From NCBI RefSeq assembly GCF_900101745.1, contig NZ_FNAD01000004.1, forward strand, positions 124,001-188,000: 64,000 nucleotides of DNA, in the 5' to 3' direction. Every line of letters starts with the position of its first letter. Positions within the stretch are counted from its first letter, which is position 1. The translations under genes and the position numbers were made by a program. Shown piece after piece: positions 54,968 through 64,000 of this stretch. Under the pieces are notes generated by a model. It made no database searches and was not told where the DNA came from. It saw only the letters and a list, made by a program, of their open reading frames with translations. The DNA comes from Glycomyces harbinensis (GTDB taxonomy: Bacteria > Actinomycetota > Actinomycetes > Mycobacteriales > Micromonosporaceae).

Positions 54968-55098
54968 TGTCCGATTTGCCCCGGACCCTCCGTTCACATT
55001 CGCCGCAGCCCGGCACTGTCGCACCCGGCGGCTAGCGTTGCAATCGGGGGTCCCCCGGTGTCCGATTTGCCGGGACGCTCCGTTCATCTTTTCGCAGC
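54968..55098. repeat. Direct repeat of about 40 bp, 91 bp apart
   Basis: Copies at 54968-55009 and 55059-55098 share TGTCCGATTTGCC exactly and CTCCGTTCA exactly, with small differences between. They lie between two convergent genes and no gene covers them. Confidence 0.75.
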
Positions 55099-55107
55099 GC
55101 CGAGCGC

Positions 55108-55140
55108 GAGGGGCGAAGCGCCGCGCGCGCCTCGCCCCTC
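55108..55140 (-). terminator. Terminator of the M20 amidohydrolase gene
   Basis: A 9-bp perfect stem (55108-55116 with 55132-55140), 15-base GC-rich loop, 15 bases past the stop. Confidence 0.6.
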
Positions 55141-55155
55141 AACGCGTGCGCCGTG

Positions 55156-56508
55156 TCAAAAAGCCGGGCTCTGCGCCGCGGCCAGGACCGTGTGGGTCAT
55201 GACGCGGACGCCGTGCGCCAGCGCCGCCTCGTCGATGTCGAAGTTGCCCTGGTGGATGTCCAGGCGCTCGCCGGGGCGGCCGACGCCCAGCCGCGCCATG
55301 GCCCCGGGGATCTGCTCCAGGTAGTACGCGAAGTCCTCGCCGCCCATCGACATCGGCGCCTCGGCCACCGCCTCGTCGCCCAGGGCGGCCGCGGTCGCGC
55401 CGGCGAACATCGCCGAGGCCGCGCGGTCGTTGACCACCGGCGGCACGCCGCGGCGGTAGTCGATCTCGCATTCGACGCCGGAGGCGCGGGCTACCGACCG
55501 CGTCACCTCCTGCACCAGGTCGGGGATCATGTCCCAGGTCTCGCGCCCGTGCACGCGCACGGTGGCGCGGGCGAGGGCCTCCTGCGGGATCGCGTTGGCG
55601 GCCTCGCCGGCCTGCACGGCCCCGAAGACGATCGCGACCGACTGCCGCGGGTCGAGGCGGCGGTTGACCAGCGCGGGCACGTCGACCACGACGCGCCCGA
55701 TCGCGTTGACCAGGTCGGAGGTCAGGTGCGGGCGCGAGGTGTGGCCGCCGCGGCCGTGCATGCGGATCTCCATGACGTCGCACGCGGCCGTCAGGGGGCC
55801 GTTGCGCACGGCGACCTTCCCGGCCGGGAACTGCGGGTCGCAGTGGAACGCGAAGATCGCGGCCACGTCGGTGAGGGCCCCGTACTTGATCATCGTGGGC
55901 GCGCCCGAGGGGAACTGCTCCTCGGAGGGCTGGAAGACCAGGCGGAAGCGGCCCGGCAGGCCCTCGCGGCGCTCGAGCTCGGCCAGGACGCGGCCGACGC
56001 CGAGGACGATCGCGGTGTGGGCGTCGTGCCCGCACGCGTGGCACACGCCGTCGACGGTCGAGCGGTACGGGACCTGCTTCGGGTCGTGGATCGGCAGGGC
56101 GTCCATGTCCGCGCGGATCGCGATGACGCGGTCGCCGGTGCCGATGTCGCAGGTGAGCCCCGTGCCGTCGGGGATGATCTGCGGCGACAGGCCCGCCTCG
56201 GCCAGGCGCGCGGCCACGAACTCGGCCGTGTCGTGCTCCTGGCGCGACAGGCGCGGATTGGCGTGGATGTGGCGGCGGGCGGCGATGATCTCGCCGGCGT
56301 GCGCGCCGAGCCATCCGTCGAGGAATTCGGGCAGCGGTGTGAACATGGCCTGCGGCTCCGTAGCGGTCTTGCCGGGTGTGGTGTCGAGGGTGGGCAGCGC
56401 ACCCGGTACCACGAGACGCTCCTGCGGCGACGATGCGCTCGGCAGGGGCTCATTGGATTTTGTGGCGGTACCCATCTCGACGACTTTCTCCGCAGTGAGC
56501 GTGTACAT
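55156..56508 (-). CDS. M20-family amidohydrolase (N-acyl-amino-acid / hippurate hydrolase type)
   Basis: A metallopeptidase-fold enzyme of up to 450 residues that would cleave N-acyl amino acids. Metal and catalytic motifs are IRADMDALP, CHACGHDAHTAIVLG, FQPSEEQ, AFHCDPQFPAGK and MSMGGEDFAYY; GRGGHTSRPH lies in the dimer domain. The start is uncertain. ATG 56508 has a GAGG site but gives a 54-residue extra N-terminus before MFTPLPEFLDGWL, where family members usually begin (ATG 56346, with GGAG nine bases upstream). The extra stretch is low in hydrophobic residues and may be a real linker or untranslated. Confidence 0.85.
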   Translation of the reverse strand: MYTLTAEKVVEMGTATKSNEPLPSASSPQERLVVPGALPTLDTTPGKTATEPQAMFTPLPEFLDGWLGAHAGEIIAARRHIHANPRLSRQEHDTAEFVAARLAEAGLSPQIIPDGTGLTCDIGTGDRVIAIRADMDALPIHDPKQVPYRSTVDGVCHACGHDAHTAIVLGVGRVLAELERREGLPGRFRLVFQPSEEQFPSGAPTMIKYGALTDVAAIFAFHCDPQFPAGKVAVRNGPLTAACDVMEIRMHGRGGHTSRPHLTSDLVNAIGRVVVDVPALVNRRLDPRQSVAIVFGAVQAGEAANAIPQEALARATVRVHGRETWDMIPDLVQEVTRSVARASGVECEIDYRRGVPPVVNDRAASAMFAGATAAALGDEAVAEAPMSMGGEDFAYYLEQIPGAMARLGVGRPGERLDIHQGNFDIDEAALAHGVRVMTHTVLAAAQSPAF

Positions 56509-56902
56509 TTCTTCGCGCCTCGCAATTCCGTTCGAGGATCAAAGCCATTGGAGGGCGATTGGACAAGCTTAATCCGATCGCACTCCGTTGCGGCTAGCGC
56601 CGTGATTTGCGACGCCCGCCCGTCGGATTTCGGGCCCTTCCGACATCCGACTCGCGAGCGTCACCGAGGGATCGCTCACTCAGGGGTCACGGTCGCACGA
56701 CCGGCGGTTACGGCCCCGTGGCCGAACCCGCCGTCATGAGGCATAACGCTTGCCGGGCCGATAAGTTACGGCCGACTTCCGGTTTTTCATACAGGACACG
56801 GACGCGTCCCGACTCGATGACGCGTCCGCTGACCAGTGTTTCCCCGGTCACCGATTCCGGCGACAGACCCGTTGTGCGCTTCTGATCCCGGTCACCGGTG
56901 GG
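56509..56902. other. Intergenic region (394 bp)
   Basis: It lies between the amidohydrolase start and the mutase end. It contains an inverted repeat (56800-56827) and two direct copies of CCCGGTCACCG (56843-56853, 56887-56897). A plus-strand frame of 92 codons crosses it but lacks a ribosome site or family resemblance. The amidohydrolase promoter must lie on its left side. Confidence 0.55.
56800..56827 (-). terminator. Hairpin downstream of the mutase gene
   Basis: A 9-bp perfect stem (56800-56808 with 56819-56827), 10-base loop, 76 bases past the stop codon. A weak terminator candidate. Confidence 0.4.
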
Positions 56903-58489
<1,587 letters not shown>

Positions 58490-58496
58490 GGCTGCC

Positions 58497-58502
58497 ATCC
58501 TA
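58497..58502 (-). promoter_or_regulatory. -10 element of a leaderless promoter (mutase)
   Basis: TAGGAT, seven bases, ATG 58489. Confidence 0.45.
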
Positions 58503-58669
58503 GTGTTGAACTGCGTCTTCGGGAAGCATCGACCCACTCCCAGCGACGCGGCCGGGACGGGCGGCGCGTCTTCTTACGCCACCGCTCCCGGATCGTTACG
58601 CAAACCCGGTACCGACTCGGTGGCCGGGACGCGGCAGACTAGTGGGGATCCCTCGCGAGGAGTGGCCGA

Positions 58670-60640
58670 ATGACGTACTCATCTGACTACGGTCGCGGTG
58701 GTCCCGGCGCATATGAGGACCCCCGACCCGGTGCGGCGCCCCCTCCGCGCCATCCCCCCCAGTCCCAAGGGTCGCATGGGTTCTCAGGCACCCCGTACGA
58801 CTCTGAGCCGCGCGGGCGCGACCCGCACCCCTCCCTCGGGGGCAGGTTCACCGGCTCCGACTCGTACGCGAGCGGCCAGCAGTCCGGCTACAACCGCGAC
58901 CCCTACGGCGGCGACTCGTACGGCGACTCCTCCGCCCCCCGCAACAGCGCGTCCTACGGCAACTACGGGAACCTCGGCCAGAGCTTCGCGGTCGGCGGCG
59001 AGCCGGGGCCGCGGTCCTTCGGCCCGGGCCCCGTCAGCGGCAACCGGGCCGGGCCCGGCGACCTGGTCGCCGACCGGTACCAGCTGGTGGACCTGGTCGG
59101 CAAGGGCGGCAACGGCTCGGTGTGGCGCGCGACCGACATGGTGCTGCGCCGCGAGGTGGCCCTCAAAGAGGTGTTCCTGCCGCCGGACCTGCCGCCGCAG
59201 GAGCGCGCGCAGCTCATCGACCGGTCCAGAAGGGAGGCGCAGATCGCCGCGGGGCTCTCGCACCCGTCGGTCATCCGCGTCTTCGACGTGGTCGAGCACC
59301 TCGGGCTGCCGTGGATCGTCATGGAGCTGCTCCAGGCGCGGAGCCTGGCCGAGATCCTGACCCAGGACGGGCCGCTGCCCCCGCGCGTGGCCGCGAAGAT
59401 AGGCCTGGCCCTGGTGGGGGCGCTCCAGGCGGCGCACGACGCGGGGATCATCCACCGCGACGTCAAGCCCGGCAACGTCCTCATCTCCACCGACGGGCGC
59501 TGCGTCCTGTCGGACTTCGGTGCGGCCCAGATGCACCAGGTCTCGGGCGGCACCACCCCCGGCAAGGTCCTCGGCTCGGCGCACTACATCGCGCCCGAGC
59601 GGGCCGTCGGCCACCCGGCCGAGCCGGCCAGCGACGTGTTCAGCCTCGGCGTGACCCTGTACGCGGCCGTCGAGGGGCGCCCGCCGTTCGACCGCGGCGA
59701 CGCCGTGTCGACCATGCGCGCGGTCGTGCAGGAGCCGCCGGAGAGTCCGCGCAACGCCGGGCCGCTCACCCCGCTGCTGGGCGGGATGCTCGCCAAGGAC
59801 CCGCAGCAGCGCGCGCCGCTCGCGCAGGTGCGCCAGGAGCTCGCGTCCCTCCTCGCCGGGCAGTTCGCCGCCCCCGGCGCCGCGGGGACGCCCTCGCCGC
59901 CGTACCAGCAGGGCGGGCAGACCTCCGGGTACCAGGAGGTCTCGCCGCCGCGAACCGGCGGCCGCCCCCGCGTGCGCGAGCCCGAACCCGAGCCCGAAGG
60001 CGGCAACCCGTGGAAGTCCGGGGCCGTCATCGTCATCTGCGTGCTGCTGGTGGTCGTGCTCGGCTGGGGCGTCTACCGGTTCCTGTTCGCCGACGACGAC
60101 ACCGGCGGGGCCGGTCAGGACCCGGGCGCCTCCGAGGACGCGAGCGGCGGCGAGTCCGGCGGCGAAGGGGACTCCGAGGAGGGCGGCGGCGCGAGCTTCG
60201 AGACCGCGGTCCACGAGGGCGAGGGCTACACCGTGAACTACCCGGCCGCCTGGAGCGCGGGCGACGGCGGCGACGACTTCGTCTCGTACTTCAACCCCGA
60301 CGACGACACCCAGTGGGTGCGGTTCTACGCCGGCTCCGACCGGGCCGCCTCGGGCACCGAGGACTACCTGAGCGAGTACTGGGACGGGCTGCCGGCCGAC
60401 ATGGAGGACCTCGAACAGGTCCGCCTCGAACCCGTCGAGTTCGCCGGGCTGAGCGGCACCGTCCTGGAGTACACCGGCACGAACCTCGACGAGGCCGGCG
60501 CCGACCGGCACTCGATCTGGGCCATCGTGGACGCCGGCGACGGGACCACGTTCGGCGTCTTCATCTCCGGCGACGCCGACGCATGGGAACTATCACAGGA
60601 GGTCTACGACGAGGCCCTCGCCTCGTTCGCCGTCGGCTGA
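58670..60640 (+). CDS. Transmembrane Ser/Thr protein kinase with an unusual outer domain
   Basis: A 656-residue PknB-type kinase. Residues 1-130 are disordered, rich in Gly, Ser, Tyr and Pro; the kinase spans about 137-400, with GKGGNGSVW, VALKEV (Lys 166), HRDVKPGN and SDFG; residues 440-470 are one membrane helix; the outer part, about 500-656, is a compact domain (GYTVNYPAAWSAGDG) resembling PsbP/LpqN-like folds rather than PASTA repeats. So the ligand is not muropeptide by the usual route. GAGGAG is seven bases before the ATG. The phosphohexomutase gene follows. Confidence 0.88.
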   Translation: MTYSSDYGRGGPGAYEDPRPGAAPPPRHPPQSQGSHGFSGTPYDSEPRGRDPHPSLGGRFTGSDSYASGQQSGYNRDPYGGDSYGDSSAPRNSASYGNYGNLGQSFAVGGEPGPRSFGPGPVSGNRAGPGDLVADRYQLVDLVGKGGNGSVWRATDMVLRREVALKEVFLPPDLPPQERAQLIDRSRREAQIAAGLSHPSVIRVFDVVEHLGLPWIVMELLQARSLAEILTQDGPLPPRVAAKIGLALVGALQAAHDAGIIHRDVKPGNVLISTDGRCVLSDFGAAQMHQVSGGTTPGKVLGSAHYIAPERAVGHPAEPASDVFSLGVTLYAAVEGRPPFDRGDAVSTMRAVVQEPPESPRNAGPLTPLLGGMLAKDPQQRAPLAQVRQELASLLAGQFAAPGAAGTPSPPYQQGGQTSGYQEVSPPRTGGRPRVREPEPEPEGGNPWKSGAVIVICVLLVVVLGWGVYRFLFADDDTGGAGQDPGASEDASGGESGGEGDSEEGGGASFETAVHEGEGYTVNYPAAWSAGDGGDDFVSYFNPDDDTQWVRFYAGSDRAASGTEDYLSEYWDGLPADMEDLEQVRLEPVEFAGLSGTVLEYTGTNLDEAGADRHSIWAIVDAGDGTTFGVFISGDADAWELSQEVYDEALASFAVG

Positions 60641-60696
60641 GGCCACACCGCCCGCAACAGCGGCCTCCCCAGTGGTGGATGTGCGACCATTTCCCC

Positions 60697-62370
60697 ATGA
60701 AGGAGTCTGCGCCTGCCAACGACGTGAACCTCGATGCCCTGCGCGCCGAAGTGCTGCAGTGGATCACCGACGACCCTGACAAGTCCTCCCGGGACGAGCT
60801 GTACCGCCTCCTCGACGCCCTCCCCGACTCCGCCGAGGAGCTGGGCGAGCGCTTCGCCGGGCGGCTCAAGTTCGGCACCGCGGGCCTGCGCGGGCCGCTG
60901 CGGGCGGGCCCGAACGGCATGAACCTCGCCGTCGTGCGCGCCGCCGCCGCCGGGCTCGCGAACTGGCTGGACGCCAAGGGCGCCGAGGGGCCGGTCGTCA
61001 TCGGCTACGACGCCCGCCACGGCAGCCGCGACTTCGCGGCCGAGACCGCGCGCGTCGTCACCGGCTCGGGCCGCCGGGCCCTGGTCATGCCGGGGCCGCT
61101 GCCGACCCCGGTCACCGCGTACGCGGTGACGAAGCTCGACGGCGCGGCGGCGGTCCAGGTGACCGCCAGCCACAACCCGCCGCAGGACAACGGCTACAAG
61201 GTGTACCTGGGCCGCGAACTCGGCGGCGACCTCGGCGCGGGCGCGCAGATCGTGCCGCCCGCCGACACCGAGATCGAGGCCGCGATCGAGGCGCTCGGGC
61301 CGCTCTCGGAGATCCCCCTGGGCGACGAGGGCGAGACCCTCGACGAGTCCGTCCTGGAGGAGTACCTGACGGCGGTGGCCTCGGTGGTCGACCCCGACGA
61401 CCCCAAGCGGCTCGCCTCGGTCGCGACCCCGATGCACGGCGTCGGCGGCCGCACCCTCGTCAAGGCGATGGAGCGGGCCGGATTCCCCGCCCCGATCCTG
61501 GTGCCCGAGCAGGCCGACCCGGACGCGGACTTCCCGACCGTGGCCTTCCCGAACCCGGAGGAGCCCGGCGCGATCGACCTCCTCAAGGCCCTCGCGGCCG
61601 AGGAGGGGGCGGACGTGGCGCTCGCGCTGGACCCGGACGCCGACCGCTGCTCGGTGGCCGTCCCGGTCGGCGACGGCACGTGGCGCCAGCTCACCGGCAA
61701 CGAAGTGGGCGTGCTCCTGGCCGACCACTGGATGCGCAAGGGCCGCAAGGGGACCTATGCGACCACGATCGTCTCGACCACGCAGCTCAAGGCCATGTGC
61801 GCCAAGCGCGGCTTCAAGTACGACGAGACGCTGACCGGCTTCAAGTGGCTGGCCCGGGCCGGGGCCGACCTGGCGTTCGCGTTCGAGGAGGCCCTGGGCT
61901 ACTGCGTGGCCCCGGAGTTCCTGCGCGACAAGGACGGCGTCTCGGCCTCGCTCGTGGTCGCGGAGATCGCGGCGGGCCAGGCCGCGCGGATGGCCACGCT
62001 GCAGGACCGCCTGGACGAGCTCGCCGAGGAGTTCGGCGTGTACGAGACCGGGCAGCTCTCGATCCGCGTGGACGACCTGTCGGAGATCGACGCGTGCATG
62101 AAGCGCCTGCGGGCGCACCGGCCGACGAGCCTGCTCGACGAGCCGGTGTCGGACTACCTGGACCGGCTGCCGGACGCCGACGTCGTGACGATCACGACCG
62201 CGAACGCGAGGGTCGTGTGCCGCCCGAGCGGGACCGAGCCGAAGCTGAAGGCGTACCTGGAAGTCCGAGAGGACGTCGGCGGGGACCTCCAAGGGGCGAG
62301 AGAACGCGCCCGCGCGAGCATCGAAGCCCTCCGGGCGGAAGTGGCCGCCCTCCTGGGCGTGCCGCACTAG
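60697..62370 (+). CDS. Phosphohexomutase (PGM2/ManB type)
   Basis: A 557-residue alpha-D-phosphohexomutase, either phosphoglucomutase or phosphomannomutase (possibly phosphopentomutase). The phosphoserine is in VTASHNPPQDNGYKV, the Mg loop LDPDADRCS, the sugar loop FAFEEALGYC and the phosphate loop RPSGTEPKLKAYL. The FEEALGY form groups it with the longer PGM2-like branch. ATG 60697 has no ribosome site; a GACCAT hexamer six bases upstream may be a degenerate -10 box. It could supply glucose-1-P or mannose-1-P for the nucleotide sugars used by the glycan genes (inference). A 21-bp terminator stem follows. Confidence 0.92.
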   Translation: MKESAPANDVNLDALRAEVLQWITDDPDKSSRDELYRLLDALPDSAEELGERFAGRLKFGTAGLRGPLRAGPNGMNLAVVRAAAAGLANWLDAKGAEGPVVIGYDARHGSRDFAAETARVVTGSGRRALVMPGPLPTPVTAYAVTKLDGAAAVQVTASHNPPQDNGYKVYLGRELGGDLGAGAQIVPPADTEIEAAIEALGPLSEIPLGDEGETLDESVLEEYLTAVASVVDPDDPKRLASVATPMHGVGGRTLVKAMERAGFPAPILVPEQADPDADFPTVAFPNPEEPGAIDLLKALAAEEGADVALALDPDADRCSVAVPVGDGTWRQLTGNEVGVLLADHWMRKGRKGTYATTIVSTTQLKAMCAKRGFKYDETLTGFKWLARAGADLAFAFEEALGYCVAPEFLRDKDGVSASLVVAEIAAGQAARMATLQDRLDELAEEFGVYETGQLSIRVDDLSEIDACMKRLRAHRPTSLLDEPVSDYLDRLPDADVVTITTANARVVCRPSGTEPKLKAYLEVREDVGGDLQGARERARASIEALRAEVAALLGVPH

Positions 62371-62375
62371 CAACC

Positions 62376-62420
62376 GAATGAAGCGGGGCCGGGCGCGCAG
62401 CGCCCGGCCCCGCTTCATTC
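62376..62420. terminator. Bidirectional terminator with a 21-bp perfect stem
   Basis: Arms 62376-62396 and 62400-62420, loop GCA, between the convergent mutase and Rpn-like genes. It is the longest perfect hairpin stem in the window. Confidence 0.92.
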
Positions 62421-62424
62421 ATGC

Positions 62425-63387
62425 TCAGTTGTCGCCGTAGAGCATCTGCTGGACATCGGGATCGACCCCGAAGACCTCGTCGAGGCTGTCGGCGGTCGCC
62501 GCCGCGACGAGCCAGGCCTGGAGCTGATCGAGGTCGCCGGACGATTCGACGAACTTCTGCGTCTCAGAGGTGACGGGCATCGAGCGCCGTTTCAGGACCG
62601 CGAGCAGTGACTTGCGCGCCTGCTTGAGCTGGCCCTCCTCGCGGCCTTGCTCACGGCCTTGCTCACGGCCCTCCTTGCGAAGGCCGTCGGTCCACTCCGA
62701 GTGATATTCGAACTTGGTGGTTGTCATGATCGCCTCCAAGACTTTCGCGGACTCCTCGTTCAGCGCGGTGAAGACCACGCCGACACGACGGCCCGCTTCC
62801 TCCTTGTCGATGGTAGCCAATACCTGGTCGAGTGCGTTGAGGACCGCTACGCGGTCCGGCCCGTTGCCATGGAAGATCGCCGACAGCATCGCGGTCCCGG
62901 GATTGGCATCCGGGGCAACTGGGTCGGTGATCACGCGGACCTGCGCCGGGCCGATCGAGACGGGCACGACTCTCGAGCCCGGGCCCAGCTCGATCGGCTG
63001 CCGGGCCTCGGCGGCCACCTCGTCGCAGTCGCTGATGACGAGCATGATCACCGGGCAGTGGTAGTCCTCGAAGAGCACCGCGACATCGGCGGCCCACTTC
63101 CGGCGGGCCTTCGCGACCAGCTTGGCCGGGTTCTGGTTGTTGCGTCGGTGTGCCTCGATCGGCACCAGGATCGGCCCGCCGTCCATGACGAGCCTGGCGA
63201 CGAGGTCGATCCGGCGTTCACGGGGGAAACGCCGGTTCGCGTTCTCGGAATCGGTTCGGGCGTCGGTGAGCTCCTTCGGGTCGTAGTGGATTCCGGCGAT
63301 CCTGAGCAGTTCCAGCGTGTCGGCCGGATTCATGCGCGCCACTTCGAGGATCGCCTCATGCTGCGGCGTCAGTCCGTCGCGAGCCAA
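62425..63387 (-). CDS. Rpn-like PD-(D/E)XK nuclease-family protein
   Basis: A 320-residue protein. The region RRFPRERRIDLVARLV then GPILVPIEAHRRNNQN has the D-x(n)-E-x-(H/Q) order of the Rpn / transposase-like nuclease group (catalytic Asp, then Glu). A charged helix, KEGREQGREQGREEGQLK, with KARKSLLAVLKRR after it is a hallmark of these families; it is encoded by four tandem 12-bp units at 62631-62678. Rpn proteins are recombination-promoting nucleases with suspected phage-defence roles. TTG 63385-63387 is the start by a strong AAGGAGG five bases upstream. No transposon ends are seen. Confidence 0.75.
   Translation of the reverse strand: MARDGLTPQHEAILEVARMNPADTLELLRIAGIHYDPKELTDARTDSENANRRFPRERRIDLVARLVMDGGPILVPIEAHRRNNQNPAKLVAKARRKWAADVAVLFEDYHCPVIMLVISDCDEVAAEARQPIELGPGSRVVPVSIGPAQVRVITDPVAPDANPGTAMLSAIFHGNGPDRVAVLNALDQVLATIDKEEAGRRVGVVFTALNEESAKVLEAIMTTTKFEYHSEWTDGLRKEGREQGREQGREEGQLKQARKSLLAVLKRRSMPVTSETQKFVESSGDLDQLQAWLVAAATADSLDEVFGVDPDVQQMLYGDN
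62631..62678 (-). repeat. Four tandem 12-bp units in the Rpn-like gene
   Basis: Two exact GGCCTTGCTCAC copies (62643-62666) flanked by two variant copies encode the four-residue helix repeat x-E/Q-G-R. Changes in copy number keep the reading frame. Confidence 0.75.
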
Positions 63388-63520
63388 TGCGCCTCCTTCG
63401 GCATTCGACGTGAGGTGCCATCAGCGCGACTAACCCGTCCGAGTGAGGAAAGGTGATGGCAAACTCCCGAAAGATGTAGGAAGTCACATTCACGTAAGCG
63501 ATCGGGCGTTCTGGCGTAAA

Positions 63521-63557
63521 GCGAAGGGCCCGACCGCTTCGCGGTCGGGCCCTTCGC
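63521..63557 (-). terminator. upp terminator
   Basis: A 17-bp perfect stem with the loop TTC, followed on the minus strand by TTTACG. It lies 11 bases past the upp stop. Confidence 0.88.
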
Positions 63558-63567
63558 GCACTTCTTG

Positions 63568-64000
63568 TCAGAACCGCCGGTAGGCGCCGAATTGGCGGTC
63601 TCCGGCGTCTCCCAGGCCCGGGACTATGTAGGCGTTGTCGTCCAGCCTCGGGTCCACCGCCGCGGTGGTCATGCGCAGCTCGATCCCCGAGTTCGACAGC
63701 CTCTCGATGCCGTCGGGCGCGCACAGGACGCTGATCAGGTCGATGTCGGTGCACCCCCGCGCGGCGATCATCTCGCAGCACCGCAGGAGCGAGCCGCCCG
63801 TGGCGACCATCGGGTCGAGCACGATGACGTGGCGTCCCGTCAGGTCGTCGGGCAGCGACTCCATGTACGCGTACGGCTCGTGCGTCTCCTCGTCGCGGGC
63901 CAGGCCCACGAATCCCATGGAGGCGTCCGGGATCATCGACTGGGCCGCGTCGGCCATGCCGAGCCCGGCGCGCAGCACCGGGACCAGCACCGGCGGGTTC
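63568..64000 (-). CDS. upp: Uracil phosphoribosyltransferase, partial (N-terminus beyond the window)
   Basis: The last 144 or so residues of a PRTase that salvages uracil to UMP with PRPP. The PRPP loop reads VIVLDPMVATGGSL, LVPVLRAGLGMADA lies near the right edge, and GDAGDRQFG is the conserved uracil-binding C-terminal segment (usual GDAGDRxFGT). The reading frame runs off the end at base 64000, so the start lies outside. A strong terminator follows the stop. Confidence 0.95.
   Translation of the reverse strand, partial: NPPVLVPVLRAGLGMADAAQSMIPDASMGFVGLARDEETHEPYAYMESLPDDLTGRHVIVLDPMVATGGSLLRCCEMIAARGCTDIDLISVLCAPDGIERLSNSGIELRMTTAAVDPRLDDNAYIVPGLGDAGDRQFGAYRRF

Noticed and set aside
56607-56885. 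A 92-codon plus-strand frame in the 394-bp gap
   Set aside because: No ribosome site or -10 box at the start, no recognisable domain, and an amino-acid mix typical of chance frames.
62425-63387. Insertion sequence carrying a transposase
   Set aside because: The Rpn/transposase-like fold alone is not an insertion sequence. No terminal inverted repeats or target duplications flank the gene.

Overview
High-GC (roughly 70% or more by eye) chromosomal DNA from an actinomycete. The evidence is GC-rich third codon positions, frequent GTG starts, GTGA/ATGA gene overlaps, a lysine-rich tail on topoisomerase I, a DUF3263-type protein, a GuaB1-type IMPDH relative, and a bldG / anti-sigma / YprA-helicase block near topA and hppA that I recall from Streptomyces and relatives. 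The genus cannot be fixed from the sequence; a non-mycolate filamentous or spore-forming actinomycete is my inference. There are no rRNA or tRNA genes, CRISPR arrays, insertion sequences or prophage genes.

Layout. (1) 0-10 kb: a cell-surface glycopolymer block, mostly on the minus strand: a Gfo/Idh oxidoreductase with a DegT aminotransferase, a TIM-barrel sugar isomerase, two CDP-glycerol glycerophosphotransferase-like membrane enzymes, a LicC-like nucleotidyltransferase, an IspD/TarI cytidylyltransferase and a GT4 glycosyltransferase. (2) 10-19 kb: topA, hppA, an anti-sigma factor with a BldG-like antagonist, and an MrfA/YprA helicase. (3) 19-26.5 kb: nitrobindin with a tiny upstream membrane-peptide ORF, a HAD phosphatase, DUF3263, an amino-acid permease, a PAP2 phosphatase, mdh, a TSUP transporter and an acyl-CoA dehydrogenase. 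(4) 26.8-42.3 kb: a second envelope block with UDP-glucose dehydrogenase, ubiX, a polysaccharide deacetylase, an Asp/Gly-rich surface protein, a fusion CDP-alcohol phosphotransferase, a TagH-like ATPase, four glycosyltransferases and a UDP-HexNAc-type dehydrogenase. (5) 42.5-51.8 kb: two drug-type ABC-2 exporters, one with a PadR regulator and one with a two-component system, flanking an acyl-CoA carboxylase alpha subunit and guaB1. (6) 52-64 kb: a secreted lectin-like protein, an LpdA-type quinone reductase, a gamma-glutamylcyclotransferase, an M20 amidohydrolase, a methylmalonyl-CoA-type mutase, a Ser/Thr kinase, a phosphohexomutase, an Rpn-like nuclease and upp.

How the genes fit together (inference). 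Blocks 1 and 4 together look like a dispersed teichoic-acid or related phosphopolyol pathway: nucleotide-activated alcohols from the cytidylyltransferases, polymerisation by the TagB/F-like pair and the CDP-alcohol phosphotransferase, decoration by glycosyltransferases with uronic or amino sugars, and export through the TagH-like ATPase. A 16-17 nt motif shared upstream of the first TagB/F-like gene and the LicC-like gene suggests co-regulation. The acyl-CoA dehydrogenase, acyl-CoA carboxylase and mutase fit branched-chain or odd-chain acyl-CoA breakdown, but they are not one operon.

Two genome-style features recur. At least fourteen genes have a TAnnnT -10 box six to eight bases before the start codon and so are probably leaderless, and most transcription units end in very GC-rich perfect hairpins without a long U-tract. 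The window cuts two genes: the oxidoreductase at the left edge and upp at the right edge.
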